This document shows, one piece after another, positions 25,208 to 34,294 of a DNA stretch of 64,000 nt; the first letter of the stretch is position 1, and each line of letters opens with the position of its first letter. The notes below the pieces were generated by a model. The model ran no database searches. It worked only from the letters and a program-made list of their open reading frames with translations, and was not told where the DNA came from. Source of the stretch: Pedomonas mirosovicensis (GTDB lineage Bacteria > Pseudomonadota > Alphaproteobacteria > Sphingomonadales > Sphingomonadaceae); the NCBI RefSeq assembly GCF_022569295.1, contig NZ_JAKFIA010000001.1, forward strand, positions 2,557,001-2,621,000. The letters run 5' to 3'. The position numbers and the translations under genes were made by a program.

Positions 25208-25600
25208 ATGAGATTGAAACGGCGCACAGTTGTTGCAGGAGCCATGGCCATGGCGACCTTGGGCCCGCCTGCATTTGCTGCCAGCGAGGAAAAGACGCCC
25301 ATGTACGGATTGATCGGCAAGATGACGGCCCAGCCCGGCCAGCGCGATGCGCTCATCGACATTCTGCTGGCGACCAAGGGCACCATGCCCGGTTGCCTTA
25401 GTTACGTGATTGCCCGCGATCCCGTCGATCCCGACCTGCTGTGGATCACGGAGGTGTGGGACAACGCGGACAGCCACCGCGCCTCCCTTTCCCTGCCTTC
25501 GGTGCAGCAGGCCATCGCCAAGGGCCGCCCGCTCATCGCAGGCATGGAAATGGTTGCCGCCACCGAGCCGGTGGGCGGCCACGGCCTGGCGGCCATGTAA
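25208..25600 (+). CDS. Exported antibiotic-biosynthesis-monooxygenase-domain protein (130 aa)
   Basis: A dimeric alpha-beta barrel protein of the ABM/YgiN fold. Residues 1-24 are a Tat-like or Sec signal (MRLKRRTVVAGAMAMATLGP..., twin region KRR, cleavage near AFA). The ABM domain runs from MYGLIGKMTAQPGQRDALID through MPGCLSYVIARDPVDPDLLW and ITEVWDNADSHRASLSLPSV to the end. Related cytoplasmic proteins are quinol or heme monooxygenases; an exported version probably acts in the periplasm. No partner gene is adjacent. Function beyond the fold is not established. Confidence 0.75.
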   Translation: MRLKRRTVVAGAMAMATLGPPAFAASEEKTPMYGLIGKMTAQPGQRDALIDILLATKGTMPGCLSYVIARDPVDPDLLWITEVWDNADSHRASLSLPSVQQAIAKGRPLIAGMEMVAATEPVGGHGLAAM

Positions 25601-25871
25601 TTCTGCGCTAGAGCCGCAGCCATCAGGCGCGGAGGGCGGAGCCGCCCCGATGGACCGCCCCGCCCTCTTTTTGGACATCCCCATTCTTAGAGCCTTGTGG
25701 ACGCCGCCAGACGGGCCGGACGGTTCTTGCGTTCCGCCCGAGCGGGGCAGGATGCCTTACGGCCTGTCCTCCCCGCTTCGCCTGCGACCTCCGGTTTTCC
25801 CTGACGGGCCATGCCCGGAGAGCTTTGAACTCTCCGGGCCCAGCCCTAGACCATAGGTGTTGCCTATGGTC

Positions 25872-25946
25872 TTAGAAGGTCAGCCGGATCTTGATGGAGA
25901 TCACGATCCGGCGTACCATCAGGGCCAGAAGGAAGAGGATGTCCAT
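25872..25946 (-). CDS. Possible 24-residue hydrophobic peptide
   Basis: ATG at 25946 is preceded by AGGAGAGGCAGGAT, a good ribosome site with spacing suited to the start. The peptide is MDILFLLALM-VRRIVISIKIRLTF: a hydrophobic first half, then basic residues alternating with isoleucine, followed by TAA. This composition fits a membrane-inserted microprotein or a type I toxin-like peptide. The stop codon overlaps a 10-bp hairpin, another 7-bp hairpin lies inside the frame, and an 11-bp hairpin precedes it. No homologue is recognised. The alternative is a structured non-coding RNA with a chance frame. Confidence 0.4.
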   Translation of the reverse strand: MDILFLLALMVRRIVISIKIRLTF

Positions 25947-25987
25947 ATCCTGCCTCTCCTTCTGGAAGCAACGGGAGCAATCCCGCC

Positions 25988-26030
25988 AATCGCCGGAGTG
26001 GTCCGTCCGCTCCGGCGATTTTATTTTGCC
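25988..26030 (+). terminator. Bidirectional-looking hairpin with T-rich plus-strand tail
   Basis: AATCGCCGGAG (25988-25998) and CTCCGGCGATT (26010-26020) form a perfect 11-bp stem followed by TTATTTTGCC on the plus strand. No plus-strand gene lies immediately upstream, so it may end an unannotated RNA or act in the 5' leader of the minus-strand peptide. Confidence 0.5.
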
Positions 26031-26111
26031 GCCAGAGCGAAGCGGAACTCAACAAAAAGACTGTAATTTCAATGAATTAATGCACCAGCTTCCCGCGCGA
26101 GAAGCCCCCCT

Positions 26112-26963
26112 TCAAGGGATCGTCTTCTGTCCCGTACGGGTTTGCCAGCAGGCGACGCCGGCTGCGACGCGGGCCAGCACCTGCGGGTAAAGCTCGGCGC
26201 TGGCGGCAATGACGGTGGGGTAGACCGGGGTGGGGCGGTTGAAGCGCGGATGCTCGCCGAGGTGATCGGTGCAGACGCCGCCCGCCTCCTGCAGCACGAG
26301 GAGGGCGGCGGCCAGATCCCACTCTGACTTGGGCCGCAGCGCCACGGCGGCATCGGCCATGCCCGCCGCCACCAAGCCGAGGCGCAGGGCGATGGAGTTC
26401 GGCTTGTCCAGCTTCATCAGCGGCCAGGGGTTGGGCCAGAAATCCGAGGCGAACAGTTCTCTGTCCGCCAGCATTCGGCAGCCCTCCAGCCGGTCGGACC
26501 GGGCGACGTGGATGGCCATGCCGTTGAGCGTCGCGCCCTCCCCCTTGGCGGCGCTGAAGAACAGGTTCCGCAGGGGCGCATAGAGGCAGGCGAGGATCGG
26601 CCGCCCGTCCTCCACCAATGCGATGGAGACGGCAAAGCCATCCGCCCCGGCGAGGAATGCCTTGGTACCGTCGATGGGGTCCACCACCCACACCCGGCGG
26701 CAATCAAGCCGGGCGGGCGCATCCATGGTCTCTTCCGACAGCCAGCCATACTGCGGGCGTACGGAGCGCAGCCGTTCCTTGATGAGCGCATCGACCGCCA
26801 GATCCGCCTCGCTCACCGGGTTGCCGGGGGACTTCTCCCACGCCTCGCAGGGTTCGCGGAAGTAACGCCGCGCCAGTTCGCCCGCCTCCCGCGCCACCGT
26901 CCGGATCAGCTGGAAATCCTGAACCAGGTCGGCATCGCACTGCAACGGAGAGAGGGCTTCCAT
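26112..26963 (-). CDS. cysQ: Inositol monophosphatase family / 3'(2'),5'-bisphosphate nucleotidase-like (283 aa)
   Basis: Lithium-sensitive, magnesium-dependent phosphatase. Motif A is WVVDPIDGTKAFLAG (residues about 92-106) with the metal ligands DPIDGT, an upstream EE in YGWLSEETMD supplies a further ligand, and SEWDLAAALLVLQEAGG is motif B. NPVSEADLAVDALIKERL is the N-terminal signature. CysQ-type enzymes hydrolyse 3'-phosphoadenosine 5'-phosphate, but inositol monophosphatase activity is not excluded. It is 23 bases after pmbA and is the last gene of ubiA-pmbA-cysQ. The last 15 residues (CWQTRTGQKTIP) are not family-like. Confidence 0.85.
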   Translation of the reverse strand: MEALSPLQCDADLVQDFQLIRTVAREAGELARRYFREPCEAWEKSPGNPVSEADLAVDALIKERLRSVRPQYGWLSEETMDAPARLDCRRVWVVDPIDGTKAFLAGADGFAVSIALVEDGRPILACLYAPLRNLFFSAAKGEGATLNGMAIHVARSDRLEGCRMLADRELFASDFWPNPWPLMKLDKPNSIALRLGLVAAGMADAAVALRPKSEWDLAAALLVLQEAGGVCTDHLGEHPRFNRPTPVYPTVIAASAELYPQVLARVAAGVACWQTRTGQKTIP

Positions 26964-26986
26964 GGGATCGTCTTTCGTGTTGGGGC

Positions 26987-28333
26987 TCAGTTGCCGGCCA
27001 CCGTCATGCGCGGGATGAGCACGGTTGGCGCATCGATGCCGTAGCGCAGCTCCAGATCATCGGCCGGCACCAGCGTGGCGAACATGTCCTTGAGGTTGCT
27101 GGCGATGGTGACTTCCGCCACCGGCCGGGTCAGCTCACCATTCTCGATGAGAAAGCCCGCGGCGCCCCGGCTGTAATCGCCGGTGATGCCGTTGACGCCC
27201 ATGCCGATCAGCTCGACCACATAGAAGCCACGTTTGATGTCCCTCAGCATATCAGAGCGGGAGCTAGTCCCCGGCATCAGCATGAGGTTGCCGACGCTGG
27301 TGCCCGGCGGGCCGGAGGTGCCGCGCGAGGCATGACCCGTCGGCCGCTCGCCGAGCTGGCGGGCCGAGGCCGATTCCATCAGCCAGGTGGTGAGCACGCC
27401 GTCCGAGACGATATCGAGCGCCTGTGTAGGCAGTCCTTCTCCATCCATGGGGCGGGAGCGTAGGCCGCGCTGGCGCCGCGGCTCCTCGCGGATGGTGATG
27501 CCTGGCGCGAACACGGGCTTGCCGCGGGCATCCAGCAGGAAGCTGGACTTGCGGGCGATGGACGAGCCGGTGATCGCGCCGATGAGATGGCCCACCAGCC
27601 CGGAGGCGAGGCGCGGGTCATAGACCACCGGCATGGTCTCGGACGCCAGCTTGATCGGGTTGATGCGCTGGACCGTGCGCTCACCGGCGCGGCGGCCGAT
27701 GACCTCCGCCGATTCCAGATCCGAGCGGTGGCGGGCCGAGGCGTAATCGTAATCCCGCTCCATGCCGCTCTCGCCCGCCGCCACCATGGTGGCCGAGACG
27801 CTGTGGGACGTGGTGCGGTAGCCGTGGGCAACGCCGTGGGACGTGGCGATGGCGATGACCACCTCACCTGCGCTGGCGGACGCGCCCTCGCTGTTGGTGA
27901 CGCCCGGCACGGCGCGGCCTGCCTCTTCGGCAGCCAGCGCATCCATCTTCAGGAGATCCGCGTCCACCGTAGTAGCGTCGTAAAGGTCAAGGTCAGGCAG
28001 CGGACCCTTCAGCAGCATCTCCTCGGGCGCGAGACCCGCGTAGGGGTCGGGCGGCGCGGTCTTGGCCATGGCCACTGCGCGCTCCACTAGCGCGTCAAAG
28101 CCTTGGCTTGAGAAGTCGGAGGTAGAGACGCTCGCCACCTGAGTGCCGGAGAAGACGCGCAGGCCGATCTCCGCCCCTTCGGAGCGGGAGACGTCCTCCA
28201 GCTCGCCCAGGCGCACCTGGGCATGAACCGAGGCGTCCTCCACGTAAATGGCATCGGCGGCGGTCGCCCCCGCCTTGCGGGCACGGTCGATGAGAGTGGT
28301 CAGGCGCTCTAGCGCGGCATCAATCGTCAGCAT
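26987..28333 (-). CDS. pmbA: TldD/PmbA-family peptidase subunit (448 aa)
   Basis: Partner of TldD in a zinc protease that matures peptide antibiotics and degrades unfolded peptides. PmbA (TldE) is the subunit without the metal site, and no HExxxH is seen here, which agrees. Family segments include SEGAEIGLRVFSGTQVASVS (about 50-70), GLVGHLIGAITGSSIARKSS and FYVVELIGMGVNGITGDYSR near 370, with FLIENGELTRPVAEVTIASN at the C-terminus. Start ATG at 28333 by homology. It lies between ubiA and cysQ in one direction. Confidence 0.93.
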   Translation of the reverse strand: MLTIDAALERLTTLIDRARKAGATAADAIYVEDASVHAQVRLGELEDVSRSEGAEIGLRVFSGTQVASVSTSDFSSQGFDALVERAVAMAKTAPPDPYAGLAPEEMLLKGPLPDLDLYDATTVDADLLKMDALAAEEAGRAVPGVTNSEGASASAGEVVIAIATSHGVAHGYRTTSHSVSATMVAAGESGMERDYDYASARHRSDLESAEVIGRRAGERTVQRINPIKLASETMPVVYDPRLASGLVGHLIGAITGSSIARKSSFLLDARGKPVFAPGITIREEPRRQRGLRSRPMDGEGLPTQALDIVSDGVLTTWLMESASARQLGERPTGHASRGTSGPPGTSVGNLMLMPGTSSRSDMLRDIKRGFYVVELIGMGVNGITGDYSRGAAGFLIENGELTRPVAEVTIASNLKDMFATLVPADDLELRYGIDAPTVLIPRMTVAGN

Positions 28334-28437
28334 GGCAGTCCGATTAGTGAATGATCGTGAACGAGGCCATAACAAATTAGGTCGAATATCGAACCCATTC
28401 TTCCCTCAACGCATGTCGGCGCCGATCGGGCTAACTC

Positions 28438-29375
28438 CTAGAGGGCAAAGAGACAGGCACCCCAGATGAGCAGACCGCAATCCCGGTTGGAGCGGAACAG
28501 GCGGAGGCACAGCGGCGCGTTTTCCGGCCGCAGCGTCCGCACCTGCCAGACCATGTGGAGGAGCGCCGGCAGCAGCAGCCAGGTCTTCTGCGAGCCTGCG
28601 GTGTAAAGGCAGGCCAGCAGCAGCACGGAGGTGAGCACATAGAACACGGCGACGCCCAGCCGCCCGCGGCTGCCCAGCCGCCGGGCCGAGGAGCGCACGC
28701 CAACGAGCGCGTCGTCCTCCATGTCCTGAAAGGCGTAGATGGTGTCGTAGCCCAGCGTCCAGAACAGGCCGGCGGCGTACATCAGCAGGGCGGGCACCGT
28801 CGGCCAATCCCCCGTCACCGCCGACCAGCCGACGAGCGCCCCCAGTTGAAGGTAAGGCCCAGCCACGCCTGCGGCCACCAGGTGATTCGCTTCATGAACG
28901 GATAGCCCGCCACCAGAACCAGCGAGCCCAGCGCGACGATCTGCGCTGCAGGGTTCAGCGTCAGCAGCACCGCCAGCCCGACAAAGCACTGGATGAACAG
29001 CCATGCCCACGCCTGTTTGAGGCTCACCTGCCCGCTCGGCAGCGGGCGGCTGCGGGTGCGGGAGACTTTTGCATCGATGTTCCGGTCCACGATGTCGTTG
29101 TAGGTGCAGCCCGCCCCGCGCATGGCGATCGCGCCAAGGCCGAAGAGAAGCAGCAGCGTGATATCAGGGAAGCCCTGGCCACTGGCGGCGGAGGCAAGCG
29201 AGGCGGACCACCAGCACGGCAGCAGCAGGAGCCAGGTGCCGATGGGCCGGTCCAGCCGGGAGAGGCGCAGATAGGGTTGCCAGCCAAGGGGCATTTTCTC
29301 GACCCAGCTGCCGCGCACCGCATCAGGCGTTACCGGCGGCTGTTCGGGGGAGACGGAACCGGACGGCTGGCGCAT
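28438..29375 (-). pseudogene. ubiA: 4-hydroxybenzoate polyprenyltransferase, interrupted by a 1-base frameshift
   Basis: Membrane enzyme that attaches the polyprenyl tail in ubiquinone synthesis. The first aspartate motif is CTYNDIVDRNIDAKVSRTRS with NDxxDxxxD; the second is YAFQDMEDDALVGVRSSARR. Several transmembrane helices are evident. The frame breaks after GLTFNWG at 28839-28843, where five Cs stand. With six the protein continues ALVGWSAVTGDWPTVPALLM to the stop at 28438 and is 312 residues, the normal length. Both motifs are intact, and ubiquinone is probably essential here, so a base-calling error is likelier than a real defect. It is divergent from rsmE by 85 bases. Confidence 0.85.
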
Positions 29376-29460
29376 GACATAACCCTCGTGCTAACGGATG
29401 ACCCTTCCATCAAGCGCCCACCCATTCGTGTCAAGCAAGTCGGCCCGGTTACATCCAATC

Positions 29461-30192
29461 ATGTCCAAACCCCTTGTTCGCCTTTACGTCTCCCAACACC
29501 TCGGCGACGGCGCCAGCGTCGCCCTGTCGCGGGAGGCGAGCCATTATCTCATCGAGGTGATGCGGATGCAGGCGGGCGACACCGTGGCGCTGTTCGATGG
29601 CGAGACCGGGGAGTGGGAGGCCGTCATCGACGAGCCTCACCGCAAGCAGGCCAGGCTTTCCATCCGTCGCCAGCTGCGCGTCCTCGAGACGGTGCCGGAC
29701 CTGTGGCTGCTGTTCGCCCCCATCAAGCGCGGCCGCATCGACTTCATCGTGGAGAAGGCGTGCGAGCTGGGCGTCGCCCGCGCGCAGCCGGTCATCACCC
29801 AGCGCACCATCGTCGACCGGGTGCCGCTCGACCGCCTGCACGCCAACATGGTGGAAGCCGCCGAGCAGTGCGGGCGTACGGCCCTGCCGACGCTTGCCGA
29901 ACCGGTTCAGCTGGAGAAGCTGCTGGCGGACTGGCCGGAGGGCCGCGCGCTTCTGTTCTGCGACGAAACCGGCGGCCAGCCCATGCTGGAGGCATTGAAG
30001 GACCGGCCGCGCGGCACCCCCGCCGCCATTCTCATCGGCCCCGAAGGCGGATTCACGGATGCCGAACGGCAGATGATCCGCGCCCTCCCCTCGGCCGTTC
30101 CCCTATCTCTGGGGCCGCGCATCCTGCGGGCGGATACGGCGGCGGTCGCAGCCATCAGCCTGTGGCAGGCAGCGCAGGGGGACTGGGCCTGA
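29461..30192 (+). CDS. rsmE: 16S rRNA (uracil-1498-N3)-methyltransferase (243 aa)
   Basis: SPOUT methyltransferase for U1498 of 16S rRNA. It has an N-terminal PUA-like domain (RLYVSQHLGDGASVALSREA, HYLIEVMRMQAGDTVALFDG) and a C-terminal knot with AAILIGPEGGFTDAERQMIR and SLGPRILRADTAAVAAISLW, both diagnostic. ATG at 29461 is chosen; an upstream ATG at 29398 would overlap the region next to the ubiA start. gshA follows 126 bases later, a pairing common in alphaproteobacteria. Confidence 0.95.
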   Translation: MSKPLVRLYVSQHLGDGASVALSREASHYLIEVMRMQAGDTVALFDGETGEWEAVIDEPHRKQARLSIRRQLRVLETVPDLWLLFAPIKRGRIDFIVEKACELGVARAQPVITQRTIVDRVPLDRLHANMVEAAEQCGRTALPTLAEPVQLEKLLADWPEGRALLFCDETGGQPMLEALKDRPRGTPAAILIGPEGGFTDAERQMIRALPSAVPLSLGPRILRADTAAVAAISLWQAAQGDWA

Positions 30193-30317
30193 GCGCCCGC
30201 CTTTCCGCGAAAGCCGGAGCCATGGGCCGGCAGCCACGACACAGCGTTCTCAAGTCATGGACAAAGCAGCGCTTTCCATGTCTTGTGAACGCAAAGGAAG
30301 TTGAGTAGGGCTCCGCC

Positions 30318-31688
30318 ATGAGCACACGGGTAACCAGCAGCGACGACGAGCAGACCCTCGAGTCCAAGGCAACCTTGGTCGAGTATCTGGCGTCGGGATC
30401 CAAGCCGGAAGGCGATTGGCGTCTCGGCACGGAGCACGAGAAGTTCGTCTACAAAACCGCGGATCTGCGCCCGCCGCGCTATGACGAGCCGGGCGGCATC
30501 CGCGACATTCTCTCGGGCCTCGCCCGGCTTGGCTGGGAACCGATCGAGGAAGGCGGCAACGTCATCGCCCTCAAGCAGGGCAGCGCATCCGTCAGCCTGG
30601 AGCCGGGCGGGCAGCTGGAGCTTTCCGGTGCCCCGGTGGAAACAGTACACGACACCTTCGCCGAACTGCAAAGCCACCTGAGAGAGTGCCTTCAGGTCGG
30701 CCAGACAGCCGGCGTGGGCTTCCTTGGCCATGGCTTCATCCCCAACCGCCGCCGCGATGAAATGCCGGTGATGCCCAAGGGCCGGTACAAGATCATGATG
30801 AACTACATGCCCAAGGTCGGCTCGCTCGGCCTGGACATGATGTTCCGCACCTCGACCGTGCAGGTGAACCTGGATTTCGGCTCGGAAGCCGACATGGCGC
30901 GGAAGTTCCGCGTCGGCCTTGCCCTCCAGCCGGTGGCGACGGCCCTCTTCGCCAACTCGCCGTTCACGGAAGGCAAGCCCAACGGCTTCCTCTCCTTCCG
31001 CAGCCATATCTGGACGGATACGGACCCCGACCGCACCGGCATGCTGCCCTTCGTGTTCGAGGACGGCTTCGGCTTCGAGCGCTACGCCGACTACATGCTC
31101 GACGTGCCCATGTACTTCGTGTTCCGCGACGGCAAATACATCGACGTGGCGGGCCAGTCCTTCCGCGACTTCATGGACGGCCGCCTCGCCGCCCTGCCGG
31201 GCGAACGCCCGACGCTGGCCGACTGGAAAGACCACCTCTCCACCGCCTTCCCCGAAGTGCGGCTCAAGACCTTCCTCGAAATGCGCGGGGCAGACAGCGG
31301 CCCGGCCGATCGCATCGTCGCCCTGCCCGCCCTGTGGGCCGGTTTGCTCTACGATCGCTCCGCGCTCGATGCCGCCTGGGACCTGGTGAAGGACTGGACG
31401 AACGAGGAGCACGAACAGCTGCGCCGCGACGTGCCGCGCCTTGGCCTCAAGACGCCCTTCCGCGGCGGCACGCTCGCCGACATCGCCCGCCGCACCGTCG
31501 CCATTGCCGAAGCAGGCCTCAACGCTCGCGCCCGGCTGACCGCAAACGGTGAGAGCGAAGCCATCCACCTTGCCGCGCTCCACGAAATCGCCGAGAGCGG
31601 CATCACCCCGGCCGAGCGCCTGCTGACCGCCTACCACGGTCCCTGGCACGGCGACGTGACCCGCCTGTTCGCGGAAGAGAGCTTTTAG
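30318..31688 (+). CDS. gshA: Glutamate-cysteine ligase, alphaproteobacterial type (456 aa)
   Basis: First step of glutathione synthesis: ATP-dependent joining of glutamate and cysteine. It belongs to the plant/alphaproteobacterial class of GCL. Visible signatures are [20 protein letters not shown] (ATP and glutamate binding, about residues 35-55), [40 protein letters not shown] and [20 protein letters not shown]. Length is normal. Downstream are only a repeat and a dipeptidase. A YghU-like glutathione-using protein is encoded about 2 kb away. Confidence 0.95.
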   Translation: MSTRVTSSDDEQTLESKATLVEYLASGSKPEGDWRLGTEHEKFVYKTADLRPPRYDEPGGIRDILSGLARLGWEPIEEGGNVIALKQGSASVSLEPGGQLELSGAPVETVHDTFAELQSHLRECLQVGQTAGVGFLGHGFIPNRRRDEMPVMPKGRYKIMMNYMPKVGSLGLDMMFRTSTVQVNLDFGSEADMARKFRVGLALQPVATALFANSPFTEGKPNGFLSFRSHIWTDTDPDRTGMLPFVFEDGFGFERYADYMLDVPMYFVFRDGKYIDVAGQSFRDFMDGRLAALPGERPTLADWKDHLSTAFPEVRLKTFLEMRGADSGPADRIVALPALWAGLLYDRSALDAAWDLVKDWTNEEHEQLRRDVPRLGLKTPFRGGTLADIARRTVAIAEAGLNARARLTANGESEAIHLAALHEIAESGITPAERLLTAYHGPWHGDVTRLFAEESF

Positions 31689-31775
31689 GGATTTTGTTTT
31701 GGCAGGGAGGGGCCCCCGTGCGCGGAGGCGCACAAACCCCCTCCTGCACCTCCCTTTCGTCTCTCGGGCCGTACC
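31689..31775 (+). repeat. Dispersed palindromic element, copy 2
   Basis: TTTTGGCAGGGAGGGGCCCC, an inner hairpin GTGCGC.GGAG.GCGCAC, CCCCTCCTGCACCTCCCTTT and CGTCTCTCGGGCCG. It has the same layout as copies 1, 3 and 5, with an inserted inner stem. Confidence 0.45.
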
Positions 31776-31983
31776 TCTGATGGCGCGCGTGGCCTTGAAA
31801 ACGCCGGGGCGCAAGGGACCTCTGTTGGCTTTGTCCGCCTCCGCGCACAGGGCCCTGCAAAATCTTCTTTCCAATCCAAGCTGGGAAGCCCCTACCCATC
31901 CAGACGGGCTATGACTTGGCACAGCGCATCGGCCCCGATAGGCTCAGGCCCACGGGTTCATGCGCCGGAGAGGGGAGGAGCGT

Positions 31984-33162
31984 GTGAAGAAGGGGTGGAA
32001 GGTCGCGCTCATTGCCTTGGGCGTCGTGGTGGCGCTGGGGCTGTTCGTCTTCTTTGCCATTCTTCCCGGCTGGTACGACCGGCACGTCAACCAGCTCATC
32101 GACAACCCGCCGTCGCCGGCCAGCGGCCCGGCCGCCGCGCTTCATAAACGCCTCGCCATCGTTGATCTGCACGCAGACTCCCTGCTGTGGAACCGCAACC
32201 TGCTGAAGCGGGAGGCCCACGGCCACGTGGACCTGCAGCGGATGGAAGACGGGAATATGGCGCTTCAGGTCTTCTCCTCCGTCACCAAGTCGCCGCGCGG
32301 CCTCAACTACAAGCGCAACAGCGGCGACAGCGACAACATCACCCTGCTTGCCATCGCCCAATTACAGCCCATTCGCACCTGGGGCTCGCTGCTGGAGCGT
32401 TCGCTTTACCATGCTGAGAAGCTGGACCGCTTCGCCGCCAGGTCCGACGGCCGCCTGCGGATCATCCGCACCCGCGCGGACCTCGACGAGCTGCTGACCG
32501 CGCGGGCGAAGGGCCAGCCAGTGAGCGGGGGGCTGCTCTCCATCGAAGGGCTGCACGATCTGGAAGGGCGATTCGAAAATCTCCAGAAGCTGTATGACGC
32601 CGGTTACCGCATGGCCAGCCCCACCCACTTCTTCGACAACGAGGTGGCGGGCTCGGTGCATGGCATCGAGAAAGGCGGGCTGACGCCACTCGGCCGCCGG
32701 GTCATTCACGAGATGGAGCGGCTGGGAATGGTGGTTGACGTTGCCCACGCCAGCCATCAGACCGTGGCCGATGTGCTGGCGATGGCAACGAAGCCGGTCG
32801 TCTTCTCCCACGGTGGGGTGAAGGGCACCTGCAGCACCAACCGCAACCTGACGGACGAGGAAATTCGCGGCATCGCAGCGACTGGCGGGGTCATCTCCAT
32901 CGGTTACTGGGAGGCGGCCGTTTGCGACGCATCCGTTGAGGGCATCGTCAGCGCCATCCTCTACGTGCGGGATCTGACGGGTATCGACCACGTGGCGCTG
33001 GGATCGGACTGGGACGGCGCCGTTACCACCGTATTCGACTCGAGCGGCGTCTCGGCGTTGACCGCCGCCCTGCTGAACGCCGGGCTGAGCGAGGAGGATA
33101 TCGCCAAGATCATGGGCGGCAACGCCATCCGCGTGCTGCGAGCGACGCTGCCCCAAGGCTGA
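31984..33162 (+). CDS. Membrane-anchored dipeptidase, peptidase family M19 (392 aa)
   Basis: Zinc dipeptidase of the renal dipeptidase type. Residues 1-27 (MKKGWKVALIALGVVVALGL...) are a membrane anchor, so the enzyme faces the periplasm. Metal-binding segments are VDLHADSLLWNR (HxD), LLSIEGLHDLEG (bridging Glu), VVDVAHASHQTVADV and VVFSHGGVKGTCSTNRNLTD, with HVALGSDWDGAVTTVFDSSG near the end. Start GTG at 31984 follows GGGGAGGAG closely; an ATG at 31960 is the alternative and would place that site inside the gene. It probably salvages dipeptides. No operon partner. Confidence 0.9.
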   Translation: MKKGWKVALIALGVVVALGLFVFFAILPGWYDRHVNQLIDNPPSPASGPAAALHKRLAIVDLHADSLLWNRNLLKREAHGHVDLQRMEDGNMALQVFSSVTKSPRGLNYKRNSGDSDNITLLAIAQLQPIRTWGSLLERSLYHAEKLDRFAARSDGRLRIIRTRADLDELLTARAKGQPVSGGLLSIEGLHDLEGRFENLQKLYDAGYRMASPTHFFDNEVAGSVHGIEKGGLTPLGRRVIHEMERLGMVVDVAHASHQTVADVLAMATKPVVFSHGGVKGTCSTNRNLTDEEIRGIAATGGVISIGYWEAAVCDASVEGIVSAILYVRDLTGIDHVALGSDWDGAVTTVFDSSGVSALTAALLNAGLSEEDIAKIMGGNAIRVLRATLPQG

Positions 33163-33265
33163 CAGGCTCCATCCATCGATAAATTTGCTTCACTGCAAAT
33201 TTGTGCGGCTGAGGCGCTTGACAGCAGGCCGCGACGACCGTACATGACGCGCCTCGTCTTGGTGC

Positions 33266-33341
33266 GCCCCGTTCGTCTAGCGGCCTAGGACGCGGCCCTC
33301 TCACGGCTGAAACAGGGGTTCGATTCCCCTACGGGGCGCCA
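33266..33341 (+). tRNA. tRNA-Glu (anticodon CTC)
   Basis: 76 nt: acceptor GCCCCGT/ACGGGGC, anticodon loop CTCTCAC with anticodon CTC, T-loop TTCGATT, and encoded CCA at 33339-33341. Confidence 0.95.
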
Positions 33342-33499
33342 TTCTCCCGCTCGCGCGGCAGACGGCTTCCACAAGCGCACTGATCCAAGACGCCTCACCC
33401 CCTACCGTTTCGCCCTCCTGGTTGACCCTTCTGCCGGTTGATCGGTGGGCAACAAGTTCGTACGCTGCGGCTACAATTTTGTCGCAGGGAGCACGAGCG

Positions 33500-34204
33500 A
33501 TGACCGACCTTTCCGCCTTCCCCATCACCCGGCGGTGGCCGGCGCAGCACCCGGACCGGCTTCAGCTTTACTCCCTGCCCACGCCCAACGGCGTGAAGGT
33601 CTCCATCATGCTGGAGGAGATCGGCCTGCCCTATGAAGTCCACCGGGTGGATATCACGGCAAATGAAAGCAAGCTGCCCGAGTTCCTCTCCCTCAACCCC
33701 AATGGGAAGATCCCGGCGATCCTCGACCCCAACGGCCCCGACGGCAAGCCGCTCGGCCTGTTCGAATCCGGCGCGATCCTGATGTATCTCGCCGAGAAGA
33801 CCGGCCAGCTGCTCCCCGCCGACCCGACCCGGCGCTGGGAGACCATCCAGTGGGTGTTCTTCCAGATGGCGGCCATCGGCCCCATGTTCGGGCAGGTGGG
33901 CTATTTCAACAAGTTCGATGGCCGCAACATCGAGGACAAGCGACCGCTGGAGCGTTATGTGGCCGAATCAAAACGCCTGCTCGGCGTGCTGGAGAGCCAG
34001 CTGAAGGGCCGCCCATGGATCATGGGCGACGACTATTCAATCGCCGATATTTCCATGCTCGGCTGGGTGCGGAATCTCATCGGCTTTTATGAGGCGGGCG
34101 ATCTGGTGAACTTCTCCACCTTCACCAACGTGGGCGCATGGCTGGAGCGCGGGCTCGCCCGCCCCGCCGTGCAGCGCGGCCTCGACATTCCCCCGCGTTC
34201 CTGA
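33500..34204 (+). CDS. Glutathione S-transferase family protein, YghU/YfcG-like (234 aa)
   Basis: Thioredoxin-fold N-terminal domain (QLYSLPTPNGVKVSIMLEEI) with the TPNG active loop of the nu-class disulfide-bond reductases. This is followed by NPNGKIPAILDPNGPDGKPL and the glutathione-binding FESGAILMYLAEKTG. The all-alpha C-terminal domain contains WIMGDDYSIADISMLGWVRN. Nu-class enzymes reduce disulfides with two glutathiones and lack the usual catalytic Cys or Ser. ATG at 33500 is chosen by homology, with GGGAG 9 bases before. Confidence 0.88.
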   Translation: MTDLSAFPITRRWPAQHPDRLQLYSLPTPNGVKVSIMLEEIGLPYEVHRVDITANESKLPEFLSLNPNGKIPAILDPNGPDGKPLGLFESGAILMYLAEKTGQLLPADPTRRWETIQWVFFQMAAIGPMFGQVGYFNKFDGRNIEDKRPLERYVAESKRLLGVLESQLKGRPWIMGDDYSIADISMLGWVRNLIGFYEAGDLVNFSTFTNVGAWLERGLARPAVQRGLDIPPRS

Positions 34205-34294
34205 AACGCAAGGCCGGGCCACAGAGGCTGCGCGGGGGAGGCTGCGCGGGCAGCGCGGCCTCACCGGCCCGGCATCGGCGCGAACCCGCCGGCC

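Larger units (their letters stand above)
25601..26111. other. 511-base gap rich in perfect hairpins
   Basis: Contains stems at 25813-25839 (GCCCGGAGAG/CTCTCCGGGC), 25848-25872 (AGACCATAGG/CCTATGGTCT), 25884-25911 (CCGGATC/GATCCGG) and 25988-26020 (AATCGCCGGAG/CTCCGGCGATT). A possible 24-residue peptide gene on the minus strand lies among them. The first 200 bases show nothing recognisable. Confidence 0.6.

Noticed and set aside
26077-26703. Alternative frame overlapping cysQ that ends KGGFSRGKLVH
   Set aside because: Upstream part is an Arg/Gly/Ala-rich shadow of cysQ; only the last few codons look protein-like, not enough for a gene.
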